Notes under the pieces: generated by a model | Database searches by the model: none | What the model saw: the letters and a program-made list of their open reading frames with translations, nothing else | Told to the model about the DNA's origin: nothing | Shown: piece after piece, positions 28,358 through 38,063 of the stretch | Position numbering within the stretch: position 1 is the first letter of the stretch | Layout of the letters: every line of letters starts with the position of its first letter | Source: Staphylococcus auricularis | GTDB lineage: Bacteria > Bacillota > Bacilli > Staphylococcales > Staphylococcaceae | Direction: 5' to 3' | Assembly: GCF_001500315.1 (NCBI RefSeq) | Contig: NZ_LLER01000006.1 | Span: 1 to 64,000, forward strand | DNA length: 64,000 nucleotides | Translations under genes and position numbers: made by a program

Positions 28358-29638
28358 ATGAAAGTATTAAATATAGCGATACTCGGACTCGGTACTGTGG
28401 GGTCTGGCGTTGTGAAAATCATTGAGGAAAATAATGATCAAATTAAAGCAACGATCAACAAAGATATACATATTCAGCACATTTTAGTGCGAGATAAAAA
28501 TAAATCTCGCCCCATAAATATTTCCCGATATCACCTCACAGAAGATATCAATGAAATATTAGCGGATGATGAAGTTGATATTGTCGTTGAAGTGATGGGA
28601 GGCATAGAACCGACTGTTGATTGGTTAAAACAAGCATTGCAACAAAGCAAACATGTCATTACAGCGAATAAGGATTTACTTGCTGTGCACTTAAAAGAGT
28701 TAGAAGCTTTAGCAGAAGAACAAGGTGTGGCACTTAAATATGAAGCGAGTGTTGCAGGCGGTATTCCGATTGTGAATGCGATAAATAATGGTTTGAATGC
28801 TAACAATATCAATAAGTTTATGGGGATCCTGAATGGAACATCGAACTTTATTTTAACGAAAATGACACATGAACATACTTCGTTTGAACAAGCACTTGAA
28901 GAAGCACAGGCACTTGGTTTTGCTGAAGCGGATCCAACAGATGATGTCGAAGGTATCGATGCTGCACGTAAAGTTGTCATCACTTCTTATTTATCATTCA
29001 ACCAAGTTATTAATCTTGCGGATGTCACACGTACAGGTATTAGAGAGGTTGCGTTAGCTGATATTGAAACCGCTGACGCCTTTGATTGTAATATCAAACT
29101 CATAGGGAAAGGAACGTATGATCAAGGTAAGGTTACCGCATCCGTTGAACCCACGCTCATTCATAAATCACACCAACTCGCTGCTGTAGATTATGAATAC
29201 AATGCGATCTACGTTATCGGCGATGCTGTCGGAGAAACGATGTTTTATGGTAAAGGTGCTGGAAGTTTAGCAACAGGCAGTGCGGTAGCAAGTGACTTAT
29301 TAAATGTTGCGTTACAATTTGAGTCCAACCTGCATACGTTACCGCCACATTTCGAGCTTAAAACTGAAAAAACAAAAGCATTAATCGATAGTGATCAAGC
29401 GATTTCTATTAAAGAAAAACAAAATTACTATGTAGTCATTCAAACAGAGGGACAGGACATTGAAGCGTTGACGCAATCCATTAAAAAAGCGTTACCGATA
29501 CACAAAACACTTGATATCAAGACACGTGATAAAGCAACAGTGGCACTATTCATTATCGGAATAGATATCGATCCACAATCATATATCGAAGAAGCAGGAT
29601 TTAAAGTGGAAAAAATATATCCAATCGAAGGGGTTTAA
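28358..29638 (+). CDS. hom: Homoserine dehydrogenase
   Basis: The 426-residue enzyme reduces aspartate semialdehyde to homoserine. The NAD(P) motif ILGLGTVGSG is at the N-terminus, followed by VVEVMGGIEP, HVITANKDLLA, and the catalytic-domain motifs GILNGTSNFIL and LGFAEADPTDDVEG; a C-terminal ACT domain gives feedback control. ATG 28358 stands ten bases after GGAG and gives the usual N-terminus (MKVLNIAILG); ATG 28352 is the alternative. First gene of hom-thrC-thrB. Confidence 0.96.
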   Translation: MKVLNIAILGLGTVGSGVVKIIEENNDQIKATINKDIHIQHILVRDKNKSRPINISRYHLTEDINEILADDEVDIVVEVMGGIEPTVDWLKQALQQSKHVITANKDLLAVHLKELEALAEEQGVALKYEASVAGGIPIVNAINNGLNANNINKFMGILNGTSNFILTKMTHEHTSFEQALEEAQALGFAEADPTDDVEGIDAARKVVITSYLSFNQVINLADVTRTGIREVALADIETADAFDCNIKLIGKGTYDQGKVTASVEPTLIHKSHQLAAVDYEYNAIYVIGDAVGETMFYGKGAGSLATGSAVASDLLNVALQFESNLHTLPPHFELKTEKTKALIDSDQAISIKEKQNYYVVIQTEGQDIEALTQSIKKALPIHKTLDIKTRDKATVALFIIGIDIDPQSYIEEAGFKVEKIYPIEGV

Positions 29639-29641
29639 ATT

Positions 29642-30706
29642 ATGATGAAAAGATGGCAAGGTTTAGTAGAAGAGTTTAAAACATATTTACCTGTGAGCGA
29701 AAAGACACCTAATATCACATTGAATGAAGGAAATACACCTCTCATTTATTGTAAAGCGTTATCTGAAGAATTGGGCATAGAACTCTATGTTAAATATGAG
29801 GGCGCGAACCCCACAGGATCTTTCAAAGATAGAGGTATGTCCGTTGCGATGGCTAAAGCCAAAGAAGAAGGGAAAAAGGTCGTGATTTGTGCTTCTACAG
29901 GGAATACGTCAGCTTCAGCGGCAGCCTATGCAGCCAGAGCAGGCTTAAAAGCGATTGTGGTTATTCCAGAAGGGAAGATTGCACTAGGAAAATTATCTCA
30001 AGCAGTGATGTATGGGGCTGAAATCGTCTCAATCGAAGGGAATTTTGATGAAGCATTAGAAATTGTTAAAGAAGTAGCAAAAGATGGCGACATTGCACTT
30101 GTGAACTCTGTGAATCCATACCGCATTGAAGGGCAACAAACTGGAGCATTTGAAGTCGTACAACAACTCGATGGAAAAGCACCTGATATCTTAGCGATTC
30201 CAGTCGGTAATGCAGGCAATATCACTGCATACTGGAAAGGATTTAAAAAATATCACGAGGAAAATAATAGCGGGCTTCCTCAGTTATTTGGTTTCCAAGC
30301 AGCGGGTGCCGCACCGATTGTTCAAAATGAAGTAGTTAAAAATCCTGAAACGGTTGCAACAGCTATCCGTATTGGGAACCCTGCGAGTTGGGATAAAGCG
30401 ACAGCAGCCCTCGAAGAATCTAACGGGCAAATTGATAGCGTGACAGATGAAGAAATATTAGAAGCTTATCAGAAATTAGCATCGACTGAAGGTGTCTTTA
30501 GTGAACCTGCGAGTAATGCATCAATCGCTGGATTAATTAAATTACATCGCGCGGGTCAATTACCACAAGGGAAACGTGTCGTTGCCGTATTAACAGGAAA
30601 TGGTTTGAAAGACCCTGACACGGCGATTTCACTACTAGATAATCCAATTCAACCGCTCGCAAATGATAGAGAAAGTATCTTAAATTATATTAAGGGTGTG
30701 CTGTAA
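29642..30706 (+). CDS. thrC: Threonine synthase
   Basis: The 354-residue PLP enzyme converts O-phosphohomoserine to threonine. The PLP lysine lies in [11 protein letters not shown] near residue 60; [19 protein letters not shown] forms the phosphate-binding loop, and [14 protein letters not shown] and [10 protein letters not shown] are family signatures. It begins three bases after the hom stop and ends one base before the thrB ATG. ATG 29642 or 29645 may both be used. Confidence 0.97.
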   Translation: MMKRWQGLVEEFKTYLPVSEKTPNITLNEGNTPLIYCKALSEELGIELYVKYEGANPTGSFKDRGMSVAMAKAKEEGKKVVICASTGNTSASAAAYAARAGLKAIVVIPEGKIALGKLSQAVMYGAEIVSIEGNFDEALEIVKEVAKDGDIALVNSVNPYRIEGQQTGAFEVVQQLDGKAPDILAIPVGNAGNITAYWKGFKKYHEENNSGLPQLFGFQAAGAAPIVQNEVVKNPETVATAIRIGNPASWDKATAALEESNGQIDSVTDEEILEAYQKLASTEGVFSEPASNASIAGLIKLHRAGQLPQGKRVVAVLTGNGLKDPDTAISLLDNPIQPLANDRESILNYIKGVL

Positions 30707-30707
30707 T

Positions 30708-31628
30708 ATGGAAGGTGTGTTGCATCTTAAAGTACCCGCTTCAACAGCTAATTTAGGTGTTGGATTTGATTCGATAGGCATGGCATTAAATAAATTTTTA
30801 GTCATTACTGCTAAACGTAATGATCAACAACGTTGGCGCTTTAAGCACTTAGGTCCCAATGTGGATGAATTACCTAATGACGAGACGCACTATATATACC
30901 AAATTGCGCAACGCGTGGCTTCACGTTATGATATTACCTTACCATGTTTAGATATAGAGATGCGCAGTGATATCCCCATGGCTCGAGGCCTAGGTTCTTC
31001 TGCATCTGCACTCGTCGCAGCATTATATATCGCTAATCATTTTGGCGCGTTACAGTTATCTAAATATGAGTTGTTGCAGCTAGCGACAGAGTTTGAAGGT
31101 CATCCTGACAATGTTGCACCTACGATTTATGGTGGGTTAGTCGTAGGTTATTTTGATCCAAAGACAGGGGATACAGATATTTCTTATATTGATGTACCAA
31201 AAGTAGATGTCGTCATTACGGTGCCTAGTTATGAGCTTAAAACAACAGAGGCACGACAAGCCTTACCAGCGACAATGACACATCAACAAGCTGTACAGAG
31301 TAGTGCAATCAGTAACACAATGATCAGTGTCTTAATCCAACACAATTACACGCTTGCAGGTAAAATGATGGAACAAGACCAATTACATGAACCGTATCGA
31401 CAATCACTTATTCCAGAATTTGCTGAGATTAAACAGTTAGCGAAATCATTGCATGCGTATGCGACAGTGATTAGTGGGGCGGGACCAACAGTATTAACAT
31501 TGGTTCATCAAGCTCATAGTGGAGAACTCGTGAGAACATTGAGAAGCCACTTTCCGGCGTGTACGTCTGAGATTGTTACGATTAATGAATCTGGTATTGT
31601 AACTGAAATAGTGTACCCAGCTAGCTGA
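30708..31628 (+). CDS. thrB: Homoserine kinase
   Basis: The 306-residue GHMP kinase phosphorylates homoserine. It has [19 protein letters not shown] near residue 10, the ATP loop [18 protein letters not shown] near 85, and the C-terminal [12 protein letters not shown] choose ATG 30708, preceded by AAGGGTGTG at the end of thrC; the longer frame would overlap thrC without a site. Last gene of the threonine operon. Confidence 0.96.
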   Translation: MEGVLHLKVPASTANLGVGFDSIGMALNKFLVITAKRNDQQRWRFKHLGPNVDELPNDETHYIYQIAQRVASRYDITLPCLDIEMRSDIPMARGLGSSASALVAALYIANHFGALQLSKYELLQLATEFEGHPDNVAPTIYGGLVVGYFDPKTGDTDISYIDVPKVDVVITVPSYELKTTEARQALPATMTHQQAVQSSAISNTMISVLIQHNYTLAGKMMEQDQLHEPYRQSLIPEFAEIKQLAKSLHAYATVISGAGPTVLTLVHQAHSGELVRTLRSHFPACTSEIVTINESGIVTEIVYPAS

Positions 31629-31676
31629 TTTATTGTAGAATAGATGGTGATACAATAACAGACGGAGGGGAACACG

Positions 31677-32489
31677 ATGAGTAACTATAAAGCAATCGTC
31701 ACAGATATGGACGATACTTTACTTAATTCAGACAATGAAGTCAGTTCAGCAACACAAGATTATTTAGTAAAAGTGCAAGAAGCGGGCTATCACTTAATTT
31801 TAGCCTCAGGTCGACCAACTGAAGGTATGTTACCTACTGCACGAGATCTACAAATGGACCGTTTCGGTAGTTACCTAATAAGTTATAATGGTGGTCAAAC
31901 GATTAAAGTTGCTGATGAAAGTGTCGAAGTCAGCCAAACCATCGATAAAGATCAATATGACGAAATCATTGATTATTTGCGAGACCAAGGATTTTTCAAA
32001 GCGACATACAAAGATGGATACATCATCTATGAAGGTGAACATGAATATATGAATATCGAATCTGAACTCACAGGTTTACCGATGAAACAGGTGGATGATA
32101 TTAAAGCATATATTCAAGAAGAAGTACCCAAAGTTTTAGGTGTGGGCTATGAATCCAATATCAAAGAAGCTTATCAATCAATGGAAGATCAACACTTTAA
32201 TGATGACATTGATGTCACTATGAGTAAACCATTCTTTTTAGAATTTATAGCGAAAGATGTCTCTAAAGGTAATGCGATTCAACAATTAACTCAGAAACTG
32301 GATTTTTCTATGGAAGAAATTGTAGCTTTTGGGGATAGTACGAATGATCTTTCTATGTTAAAAGAAGTGGGCTGTGGTGTTGCGATGGATAATGCGAGTG
32401 ATGAAGTCAAAGACATCGCAGATAAAGTTACATTAAGTCACAATGACGATGGTATTCCACATGCACTCAAAGAATTAGGAATAGAATAA
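31677..32489 (+). CDS. Cof-type HAD-superfamily phosphatase
   Basis: The 270-residue HAD type IIB hydrolase shows motif I TDMDDTLLNSDNEVS, motif II LASGRP, and motif III/IV FGDSTNDLSMLKEVGCGVAM. Such enzymes dephosphorylate sugar phosphates or FMN-like compounds; the substrate is unknown. GGAGGGG precedes the ATG. It follows thrB by 48 bases and ends at a strong terminator. Confidence 0.9.
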   Translation: MSNYKAIVTDMDDTLLNSDNEVSSATQDYLVKVQEAGYHLILASGRPTEGMLPTARDLQMDRFGSYLISYNGGQTIKVADESVEVSQTIDKDQYDEIIDYLRDQGFFKATYKDGYIIYEGEHEYMNIESELTGLPMKQVDDIKAYIQEEVPKVLGVGYESNIKEAYQSMEDQHFNDDIDVTMSKPFFLEFIAKDVSKGNAIQQLTQKLDFSMEEIVAFGDSTNDLSMLKEVGCGVAMDNASDEVKDIADKVTLSHNDDGIPHALKELGIE

Positions 32490-32492
32490 TTA

Positions 32493-32577
32493 AAAGCATC
32501 TGCGCTTTGTTTCTTAACCTTATTAGTACATGAACTTTAAAGGGTTGGGAACATTCATCAGCGTAGATGCTTTTTTT
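32493..32577 (+). terminator. Terminator after the Cof phosphatase gene
   Basis: GCATCTGCGCT (32496-32506) pairs with AGCGTAGATGC (32560-32570) with one G-U pair, then seven T; the loop is about 53 bases. Confidence 0.8.
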
Positions 32578-32630
32578 ATTTCATCTTTATTGTTGTACGA
32601 ATGATATGTAACACTTGTCAGGTTTGCGTG

Positions 32631-32945
32631 TTATTTTGCTGTTTGTGTCCAATCATGTTTACCGCGATGGCGTTTTACATGTGCATAAACTTGGTCTGCA
32701 GCATAATCTAAATTTGTATAAACCGTTATCGCAAACGCAGACTGATTCTCTTCAAATGGCTCTTCTAAAAAGACATCTTTTAAATGTGAAAATAAGTTTT
32801 CCATTTGGTTATGGTCTAAACTACCATATTCTCTCAACGTTCTCTTAAGTAATCTATTGTTTTGTTCCTCAAAGGATTGGACCACAATTACGAAACGTTC
32901 CTCCGTTTTTAATACATCATCAAATAAATTCGTTTGTCCGACCAT
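32631..32945 (-). CDS. Conserved staphylococcal hypothetical protein
   Basis: From ATG 32945 the product is 104 residues, beginning MVGQTNLFDDVLKTEERFVI. TTGAGGTGAAC precedes this ATG on the minus strand; the longer frame to 32993 is unsupported. It is soluble, highly charged and predicted mixed helix/strand, with KRHRGKHDW near the C-terminus. I recognise no domain. A hypothetical gene of this size occupies the same place in S. aureus as I recall. Confidence 0.65.
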   Translation of the reverse strand: MVGQTNLFDDVLKTEERFVIVVQSFEEQNNRLLKRTLREYGSLDHNQMENLFSHLKDVFLEEPFEENQSAFAITVYTNLDYAADQVYAHVKRHRGKHDWTQTAK

Positions 32946-33074
32946 CTTGTTCACCTCAACTATAAACTCCCTTAACTTACTCTCATTATACAATATAAAC
33001 CCGAGGGATAAAATAATAATTGGCTATAAAATGAGTGCGTTTTCAATAGCAACTACAAAGTAAAGTACTTTAAT

Positions 33075-33165
33075 AAAATAAATACCCAGTCTGAATGGTT
33101 GTGGCCCTACGTTGGTGATCAAAATGACGCACTTTAATAGGACACACCATGCTTCGACTGGGTAT
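33075..33165 (-). terminator. Terminator of the permease gene (minus strand)
   Basis: ATACCCAGTC and GACTGGGTAT (33082-33091 / 33156-33165) form perfect 10-bp arms; on the minus strand the second arm is followed by TTATTTTATT. Confidence 0.7.
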
Positions 33166-33169
33166 AACA

Positions 33170-34615
33170 TTAACGATAATGATTAGAATCTAAATCAATA
33201 TCATTAAGATTAACTGTTTTTGTTTTATTTATCATTTTATGCACGAGATAGATTAAGAGCAAGATGAACATCGGCGTTACATTTCTAATGACACTGACGA
33301 TGTCCCCATCCATTAAAGCTCCAAATGAATTACCGAAAAATAGGAACAACAATATCGCTGATACAAGTATCGGGCCTAGTGGATACAATGGAGAACGGTA
33401 AGGCAATACGTCCTTAACTTTTTTACCTTGTTTTTTAATGGCACGTCTTAATCTCGCTTGAGCAAGCAGACATGATGCCCAGATAATGATGATTAATGAT
33501 CCGATAATATTAAGTAAATCGAACACAATATTTGATTTAAACTGTGCGATAACAATGACGAGTAAAACGGTAATGAAAGTTGTGAATAGCGCTCTCACCG
33601 GTAGTTTAGTTTTGCTGTTTAATACACTGAAATACTTCGGTGCTGTTTTATCTTCAGACATTGAGAATAACATACGACTTGTTGTATAAATCCCTGAATT
33701 TGCTGCTGATAATAACGAAGTAAGAATGACTGCATTAATGACAGATGCTGCAAAAGCGATACCTACTCTATCGAATACGATAGTGAATGGACTGAGATTT
33801 ACTGAGCTATCTTTGTTTAATAAAGTAGGGTCACTATAAGGAATAATTGCACCAATCACTGCGATAGAAAGAATGTAGAAGAGTAAAATTCTCCAGAAAA
33901 CTTGTCTGATCGCTTTAGGTATGGATTTATGAGGATTATTTGATTCCCCAGCCGTTACTGCAATCATCTCTGTACCACCGACTGAGAACCCGGCGACGAG
34001 AAGGACGCCTAAGAATCCTGATAAGCCACCTACAAATGGTGCCTCACCCATTGTATAGTTCGTGAAACCATAAGTTTTTCCGCCGAGTATACCAAAAATA
34101 GTGAGTATACCTACGACAATAAAGACTATGATCGTTACGACTTTAATTAATGATAGCCAGAATTCAGCTTCTCCAAAAGCTCTTACACCAAAAATATTTA
34201 ATAAGAATAATAAAACTAAAAAGATAAGACTCCATACAACTGGATGGACAACGCGGAAAATTTCCCAATAATCTAAAACGCTCGCCGCGATAATGATATC
34301 GACACTAGCGACGAGGATCCACATGATCCAATATAACCAGCCCATGGTGAAGCCGAGTGATTTATCTACAAAGCGCGTTGAGTAAGAACTAAACGAACCG
34401 GAAACCGGATAAAAGGTAGCAAGTTCTCCTACTGTAGACATTAAGAAATATAGCATAATACCAATGATTAAATATGCTAATATTGCGCCGCCTGGACCTG
34501 CTTGTGAAATGACATTACCAGTGGCAACAAAAAGTCCAGTTCCTATCGCGCCGCCAATTGCTATCATTGTGATATGACGTGAATTGAGACCGCGATTCAT
34601 ATTATTTTGTGCCAT
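33170..34615 (-). CDS. Amino acid permease, LysP/GabP type (APC family)
   Basis: The 481-residue transporter has about 12 membrane helices and the APC signature RHITMIAIGGAIGTGLFVAT near residue 13, FYPVSGSFSSY near 68 and GGTEMIAVTAGES near 220. Related proteins import lysine, GABA or aromatic amino acids by proton symport; the substrate cannot be read. AGGAGACT precedes the ATG. I found no lysine riboswitch in the 300 bases upstream. In S. aureus a katA gene follows upstream of this permease gene as I recall; it is absent here. Confidence 0.88.
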   Translation of the reverse strand: MAQNNMNRGLNSRHITMIAIGGAIGTGLFVATGNVISQAGPGGAILAYLIIGIMLYFLMSTVGELATFYPVSGSFSSYSTRFVDKSLGFTMGWLYWIMWILVASVDIIIAASVLDYWEIFRVVHPVVWSLIFLVLLFLLNIFGVRAFGEAEFWLSLIKVVTIIVFIVVGILTIFGILGGKTYGFTNYTMGEAPFVGGLSGFLGVLLVAGFSVGGTEMIAVTAGESNNPHKSIPKAIRQVFWRILLFYILSIAVIGAIIPYSDPTLLNKDSSVNLSPFTIVFDRVGIAFAASVINAVILTSLLSAANSGIYTTSRMLFSMSEDKTAPKYFSVLNSKTKLPVRALFTTFITVLLVIVIAQFKSNIVFDLLNIIGSLIIIIWASCLLAQARLRRAIKKQGKKVKDVLPYRSPLYPLGPILVSAILLFLFFGNSFGALMDGDIVSVIRNVTPMFILLLIYLVHKMINKTKTVNLNDIDLDSNHYR

Positions 34616-34804
34616 AACAATCAGTCTCCTATACTGTGTGAAAATGAATATAATCTATAGTTTAATGATTTTAAGTGCTAAAATCAACGTTTTTTTACAG
34701 AAAAGCTAATATAATTCCAAAGGTTTAGAAAATTCCGAATATAATGCGAACGATGTATATGTAAACTAAAAAAGTTGGATCAAATACGTATGTAGAATGA
34801 ATAA

Positions 34805-34886
34805 AAAATAAAAGCCACTTCTGTTACAAGGTTATCAAGCTGAAACATCATTCAACATGATTCTAACCATGTAACGAAAGTGACTT
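34805..34886 (-). terminator. Terminator of rpmG (minus strand)
   Basis: AAGCCACTTCTGTTACAAGG (34812-34831) pairs imperfectly with the stretch 34867-34886 (CATGTAACGAAAGTGACTT). On the minus strand the stem ends in TTTATTTTTTATT. Confidence 0.75.
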
Positions 34887-34929
34887 AGGCTCATAATAGG
34901 TTATTTCAATTAAGTGTTTGAAAAACTTA

Positions 34930-35079
34930 TTATTTAGTTTCACGATGCAATGTATATCTACCTAATCTTGGGCAATACTTTTTCAATTCAAGACGTTCTG
35001 GATTGTTACGTTTGTTTTTAGTAGTGATATAATTGCGATCGCCAGTTTCTGTACAAGCAAGTGTTATATTTACGCGCAT
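34930..35079 (-). CDS. rpmG: Ribosomal protein bL33
   Basis: The 49-residue protein begins [20 protein letters not shown] and ends [17 protein letters not shown]. Only two of the four positions that form the zinc-binding CxxC pairs in C+ paralogues are cysteine (Cys9 and Cys35), so it is a zinc-independent (C-) type. AAAGGGTG precedes the ATG. It is divergent from rpsN, another zinc-free paralogue type, across a region with a Zur-box-like site. Confidence 0.93.
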   Translation of the reverse strand: MRVNITLACTETGDRNYITTKNKRNNPERLELKKYCPRLGRYTLHRETK

Positions 35080-35141
35080 AGTTTAACACCCTTTCATATC
35101 AATATTTCATTATTTTAAACTATTATTGCTTACGAAGTAGA

Positions 35142-35170
35142 ATTGTACCATATGGCCTATCGTAATGCAA
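35142..35170 (-). promoter_or_regulatory. Promoter of rpmG
   Basis: On the minus strand TTGCAT, a 17-base spacer and TACAAT, with a TGG extension ahead of the -10. Confidence 0.7.
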
Positions 35171-35451
35171 TATCTATATTGTTAAAACGTGAGGGGACGA
35201 ATGAATTTTGGAGCTAGACATTACCATTTAATACTTCTTATGATATTGAATTCCATTTAGCAAAAATTTTGAAGTGCTGATAATAATCATAGTTCATTTT
35301 AATCGTTTTGTATTATTTGTACTATTATAATAGTAGAAAAGAAATATTTTGTAACTGTGAGAATCATTCATGAACTTTCATAAGGCATGAATCAAAACAT
35401 AGCTTAGTGGTCGTAACTCCTCTATAATAGAAGTGTTAAGAAAATTTATTG
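35171..35451. other. Divergent rpmG/rpsN intergenic region
   Basis: No gene is seen. The stretch is AT-rich and contains TATAAT-like boxes around 35325 without a good -35, and a partial Fur-like sequence at 35275-35290 that I did not accept. Confidence 0.4.
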
Positions 35452-35501
35452 TTGCGCATTCAGTAAAATATGTTAAGATATAAAACGTAATTATTACGAT
35501 T
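35452..35501 (+). promoter_or_regulatory. rpsN promoter with Zur-box-like operator
   Basis: TTGCGC (35452-35457), 16-base spacer, extended -10 TGTTAAGAT (TAAGAT at 35474-35479). Directly downstream, AAACGTAAT-T-ATTACGATT (35483-35501) is a 9-1-9 palindrome very close to the B. subtilis/staphylococcal Zur consensus AAATCGTAATNATTACGATTT. This predicts derepression of rpsN under zinc limitation. Confidence 0.75.
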
Positions 35502-35521
35502 AAAAGGAGAGGTTTCTATTT

Positions 35522-35791
35522 ATGGCTAAAAAATCCAAAGTAGTCAAAGAACAAAAAAGAGAACAATTAGTCAACCAATATTATGAATTACGCAAAGAAT
35601 TAAAAGCAAAAGGAGATTACGAAGCACTTAGAAAATTACCACGTGACTCATCACCTACACGTTTAACTCGTCGTTGCAAAGTGACTGGTCGTCCTAGAGG
35701 TGTGATGAGAAAATTCGAAATGTCACGTATCGCTTTTCGTGACCACGCTCACAAAGGCCAAATTCCAGGTGTAAGAAAAGCAAGTTGGTAA
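35522..35791 (+). CDS. rpsN: Ribosomal protein uS14, zinc-independent form
   Basis: The 89-residue protein ([17 protein letters not shown]...) is the long C- form of S14. It has the conserved [11 protein letters not shown] and [16 protein letters not shown] parts, lacks the CxxC zinc ribbon, and is therefore the alternative copy used when zinc is scarce. AAAAGGAGAGG precedes the ATG. The Zur-box-like palindrome lies immediately upstream. Confidence 0.95.
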   Translation: MAKKSKVVKEQKREQLVNQYYELRKELKAKGDYEALRKLPRDSSPTRLTRRCKVTGRPRGVMRKFEMSRIAFRDHAHKGQIPGVRKASW

Positions 35792-35884
35792 TTTAGTATT
35801 ATATCGTTTACATTCGTAAAGAAACACTGTATAGTAATCTATTGGTGTTGAGAAATAATTAGACAAATAAAGAAGTACTTTGAG

Positions 35885-35960
35885 GTAGGGACAAAATTGT
35901 TATGTGAAGCAACGTATTTATCAATGCGCAAATCAATGATGTCCCTTTCTCAATGTATAA
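35885..35960 (+). terminator. Possible terminator between rpsN and guaC
   Basis: GAGGTAGGGACA pairs with TGTCCCTTTCTC around a loop of about 47 bases with one or two mismatches. No clear T-run follows, so confidence is low. Confidence 0.35.
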
Positions 35961-35999
35961 AATCATTTTATCTTTATGAATGTAAGGGGTCATACTATA

Positions 36000-36977
36000 A
36001 TGAAAATTTTTGATTATGAAGATATTCAATTAATACCAAATAAATGTATTGTACAAAGTCGTTCTGAATGTGATACAACAGTAAAATTTGGACCAAAAAC
36101 ATTTAAATTGCCTGTTGTACCCGCAAACATGCAAACAGTTATGAATGAATCATTGGCAGAATGGTTTGCTGAAAATGACTATTTCTACATCATGCATCGT
36201 TTTGATGAAGCAGCGAGAAAACCTTTCATTAAAAAAATGCAAGATAAAGGCTTGTTCGCTTCAATCTCGGTAGGTGTTAAATCTAGAGAATTTGATTTCA
36301 TCGAAACACTTGCAAACGAAAACCTCACTCCAGAATATATCACAATTGATATTGCTCACGGTCATTCTGATTCAGTTATCAATATGATTAAACACATTAA
36401 ACAACATCTTCCTGAAAGCTTCGTCATTGCAGGTAATGTCGGTACTCCAGAAGGTGTTCGTGAACTTGAAAATGCAGGGGCAGACGCAACTAAAGTAGGT
36501 ATTGGACCAGGTCGAGTATGTATTACTAAAATAAAAACTGGGTTCGGTACTGGTGGTTGGCAACTCGCAGCCCTCAACCAATGTAGTAAAGCCGCACGTA
36601 AACCGATGATTGCAGATGGTGGTATCCGTACACATGGTGATATAGCGAAATCTATTCGTTTTGGTGCATCTATGGTGATGATTGGATCACTATTTGCAGC
36701 ACATGAGGAATCACCAGGAGAAACAGTAGAACTTGAAGGTAAGAGATATAAAGAATATGTCGGTAGCGCTTCTGAATTCCAAAAAAGTGAACATAAAAAT
36801 GTTGAAGGTAAAAAAATGTTTGTAGAACATAAAGGTTCACTGAAAGATACACTAACTGAAATGCAACAAGACCTACAAAGTTCTATCTCATATGCAGGCG
36901 GTAATGACTTAAACTCATTAAGAAAAGTGGATTACGTCATCGTAAGAAATTCAATTTTTAACGGCGACAGAGACTAG
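36000..36977 (+). CDS. guaC: GMP reductase
   Basis: The 325-residue IMPDH-family enzyme reduces GMP to IMP with NADPH. The catalytic loop [17 protein letters not shown] carries the active cysteine near 174, and [16 protein letters not shown] and [13 protein letters not shown] are the phosphate-binding strands. I start at ATG 36000, after AAGGGGTC; the longer frame from 35976 lacks a site. Long hairpin arms precede it, but no purine riboswitch core is seen. Confidence 0.95.
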   Translation: MKIFDYEDIQLIPNKCIVQSRSECDTTVKFGPKTFKLPVVPANMQTVMNESLAEWFAENDYFYIMHRFDEAARKPFIKKMQDKGLFASISVGVKSREFDFIETLANENLTPEYITIDIAHGHSDSVINMIKHIKQHLPESFVIAGNVGTPEGVRELENAGADATKVGIGPGRVCITKIKTGFGTGGWQLAALNQCSKAARKPMIADGGIRTHGDIAKSIRFGASMVMIGSLFAAHEESPGETVELEGKRYKEYVGSASEFQKSEHKNVEGKKMFVEHKGSLKDTLTEMQQDLQSSISYAGGNDLNSLRKVDYVIVRNSIFNGDRD

Positions 36978-36987
36978 AACTGAGTAG

Positions 36988-38010
36988 GTGTTAACCATTA
37001 GAAAATTTATCTTCTATTTACTTGTATTACTAGTATTGTTTTTAGTTGTACCGATTAAAGAATCACAACCCGTGATTGAATTGGAACAAGGTGTTAAAGA
37101 TAAAGTAATGGAAGTGACTGATAATGGTTCAGTTACTGATAAAGCATTACAATTACCAGATAAACAAGCATTTTCGATTAACAATATACAAATGAACATG
37201 ACGAAAAAAGAAGTTGAAGATAAATTAGGTGAAGCACAGCGTGTGACTTCCAATGAATATGGCACAAAATGGTATGCTTACCATTCAGATGAATATAAAC
37301 AATTTGTGATGGTAAGTTATATTGATAACAAAGTTAATGCGCTGTACACAAATCAAAATATCATTACTTCAAAATCAAAAATTAAATATGGTACCCCTAA
37401 ATCTGTAGTTAGATCTCGTTTAGGTGATCCTATCGATCGCATCAAAAAAGGGAATGCCAATTACCTTCAAGATAATGATGAATACGATACATTTTTAAAA
37501 GATCACATTTATACCACTGTCTTTTATGATGAACATAACGATAATAATTTAACGTCGTTATTACAGATTAGTGAAGAGATGGAAGATCGACTACAACAAC
37601 AATATGGTGCGCCTTCTCAATCATTAGCACAAAGCTTTGAATTACAAAATTTTGATCTAGTGAATGCAGAGAGAGTCCAACATGGTTTAAATACATTATC
37701 TTATTCAGAAGGCATTTCAAATACTGCACGGAAACACAGTAAAGATATGGCAGAACATCACTATTTCGATCATGAAAATCAGTCAGGCAAGTCGCCATTT
37801 GATCGCTTAGAAGATGATGGATGGCACTTTAATGCAGCAGGTGAAAATCTAGCATACGGTCAAATGAGTAGTATTTACGCGCATGAAGGTTTAATGAACT
37901 CTTTAGGACACCGTAAAAATATATTAAAACGTCAATTCAGTACACTTGGCGTAGGGGTAGACTTTAATGATAAACGTCAACCTTATTGGACTGAAAATTA
38001 CACTGGATAA
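36988..38010 (+). CDS. CAP-domain (SCP/PR-1-like) membrane-anchored protein
   Basis: The product is up to 340 residues: an N-terminal membrane anchor (FIFYLLVLLVLFLVVPI), a CAP-associated domain near 65-150 (IQMNMTKKEVEDKLGEAQ, then IKYGTPKSVVRSRLGDPI), and a C-terminal CAP domain near 215-338 (NAERVQHGL, HSKDMAEHHYFDH, GENLAYGQ, GHRKNIL). It probably acts outside the cell; the activity of bacterial CAP proteins is uncertain. GTG 36988 opens the frame but overlaps the AGGTG site; the best-spaced initiation codon would be ATT 36997, giving MRKFIFYLL. Confidence 0.83.
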   Translation: MLTIRKFIFYLLVLLVLFLVVPIKESQPVIELEQGVKDKVMEVTDNGSVTDKALQLPDKQAFSINNIQMNMTKKEVEDKLGEAQRVTSNEYGTKWYAYHSDEYKQFVMVSYIDNKVNALYTNQNIITSKSKIKYGTPKSVVRSRLGDPIDRIKKGNANYLQDNDEYDTFLKDHIYTTVFYDEHNDNNLTSLLQISEEMEDRLQQQYGAPSQSLAQSFELQNFDLVNAERVQHGLNTLSYSEGISNTARKHSKDMAEHHYFDHENQSGKSPFDRLEDDGWHFNAAGENLAYGQMSSIYAHEGLMNSLGHRKNILKRQFSTLGVGVDFNDKRQPYWTENYTG

Positions 38011-38063
38011 ATGTTTAGCTTTTGTGTAACCGGGTAATTTTATCTGGTAAGGGATGAGGTATT

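Noticed and set aside
34616-34800. Lysine riboswitch ahead of the permease gene
   Set aside because: No L-box core elements can be found in the leader on the minus strand.
35275-35290. Fur-like sequence TGATAATAATCATAG near rpmG/rpsN
   Set aside because: The second half deviates at several positions and it is not near a good promoter.
35876-35999. Purine riboswitch ahead of guaC
   Set aside because: Only a long imperfect inverted repeat is present; the conserved three-way-junction bases are not found.
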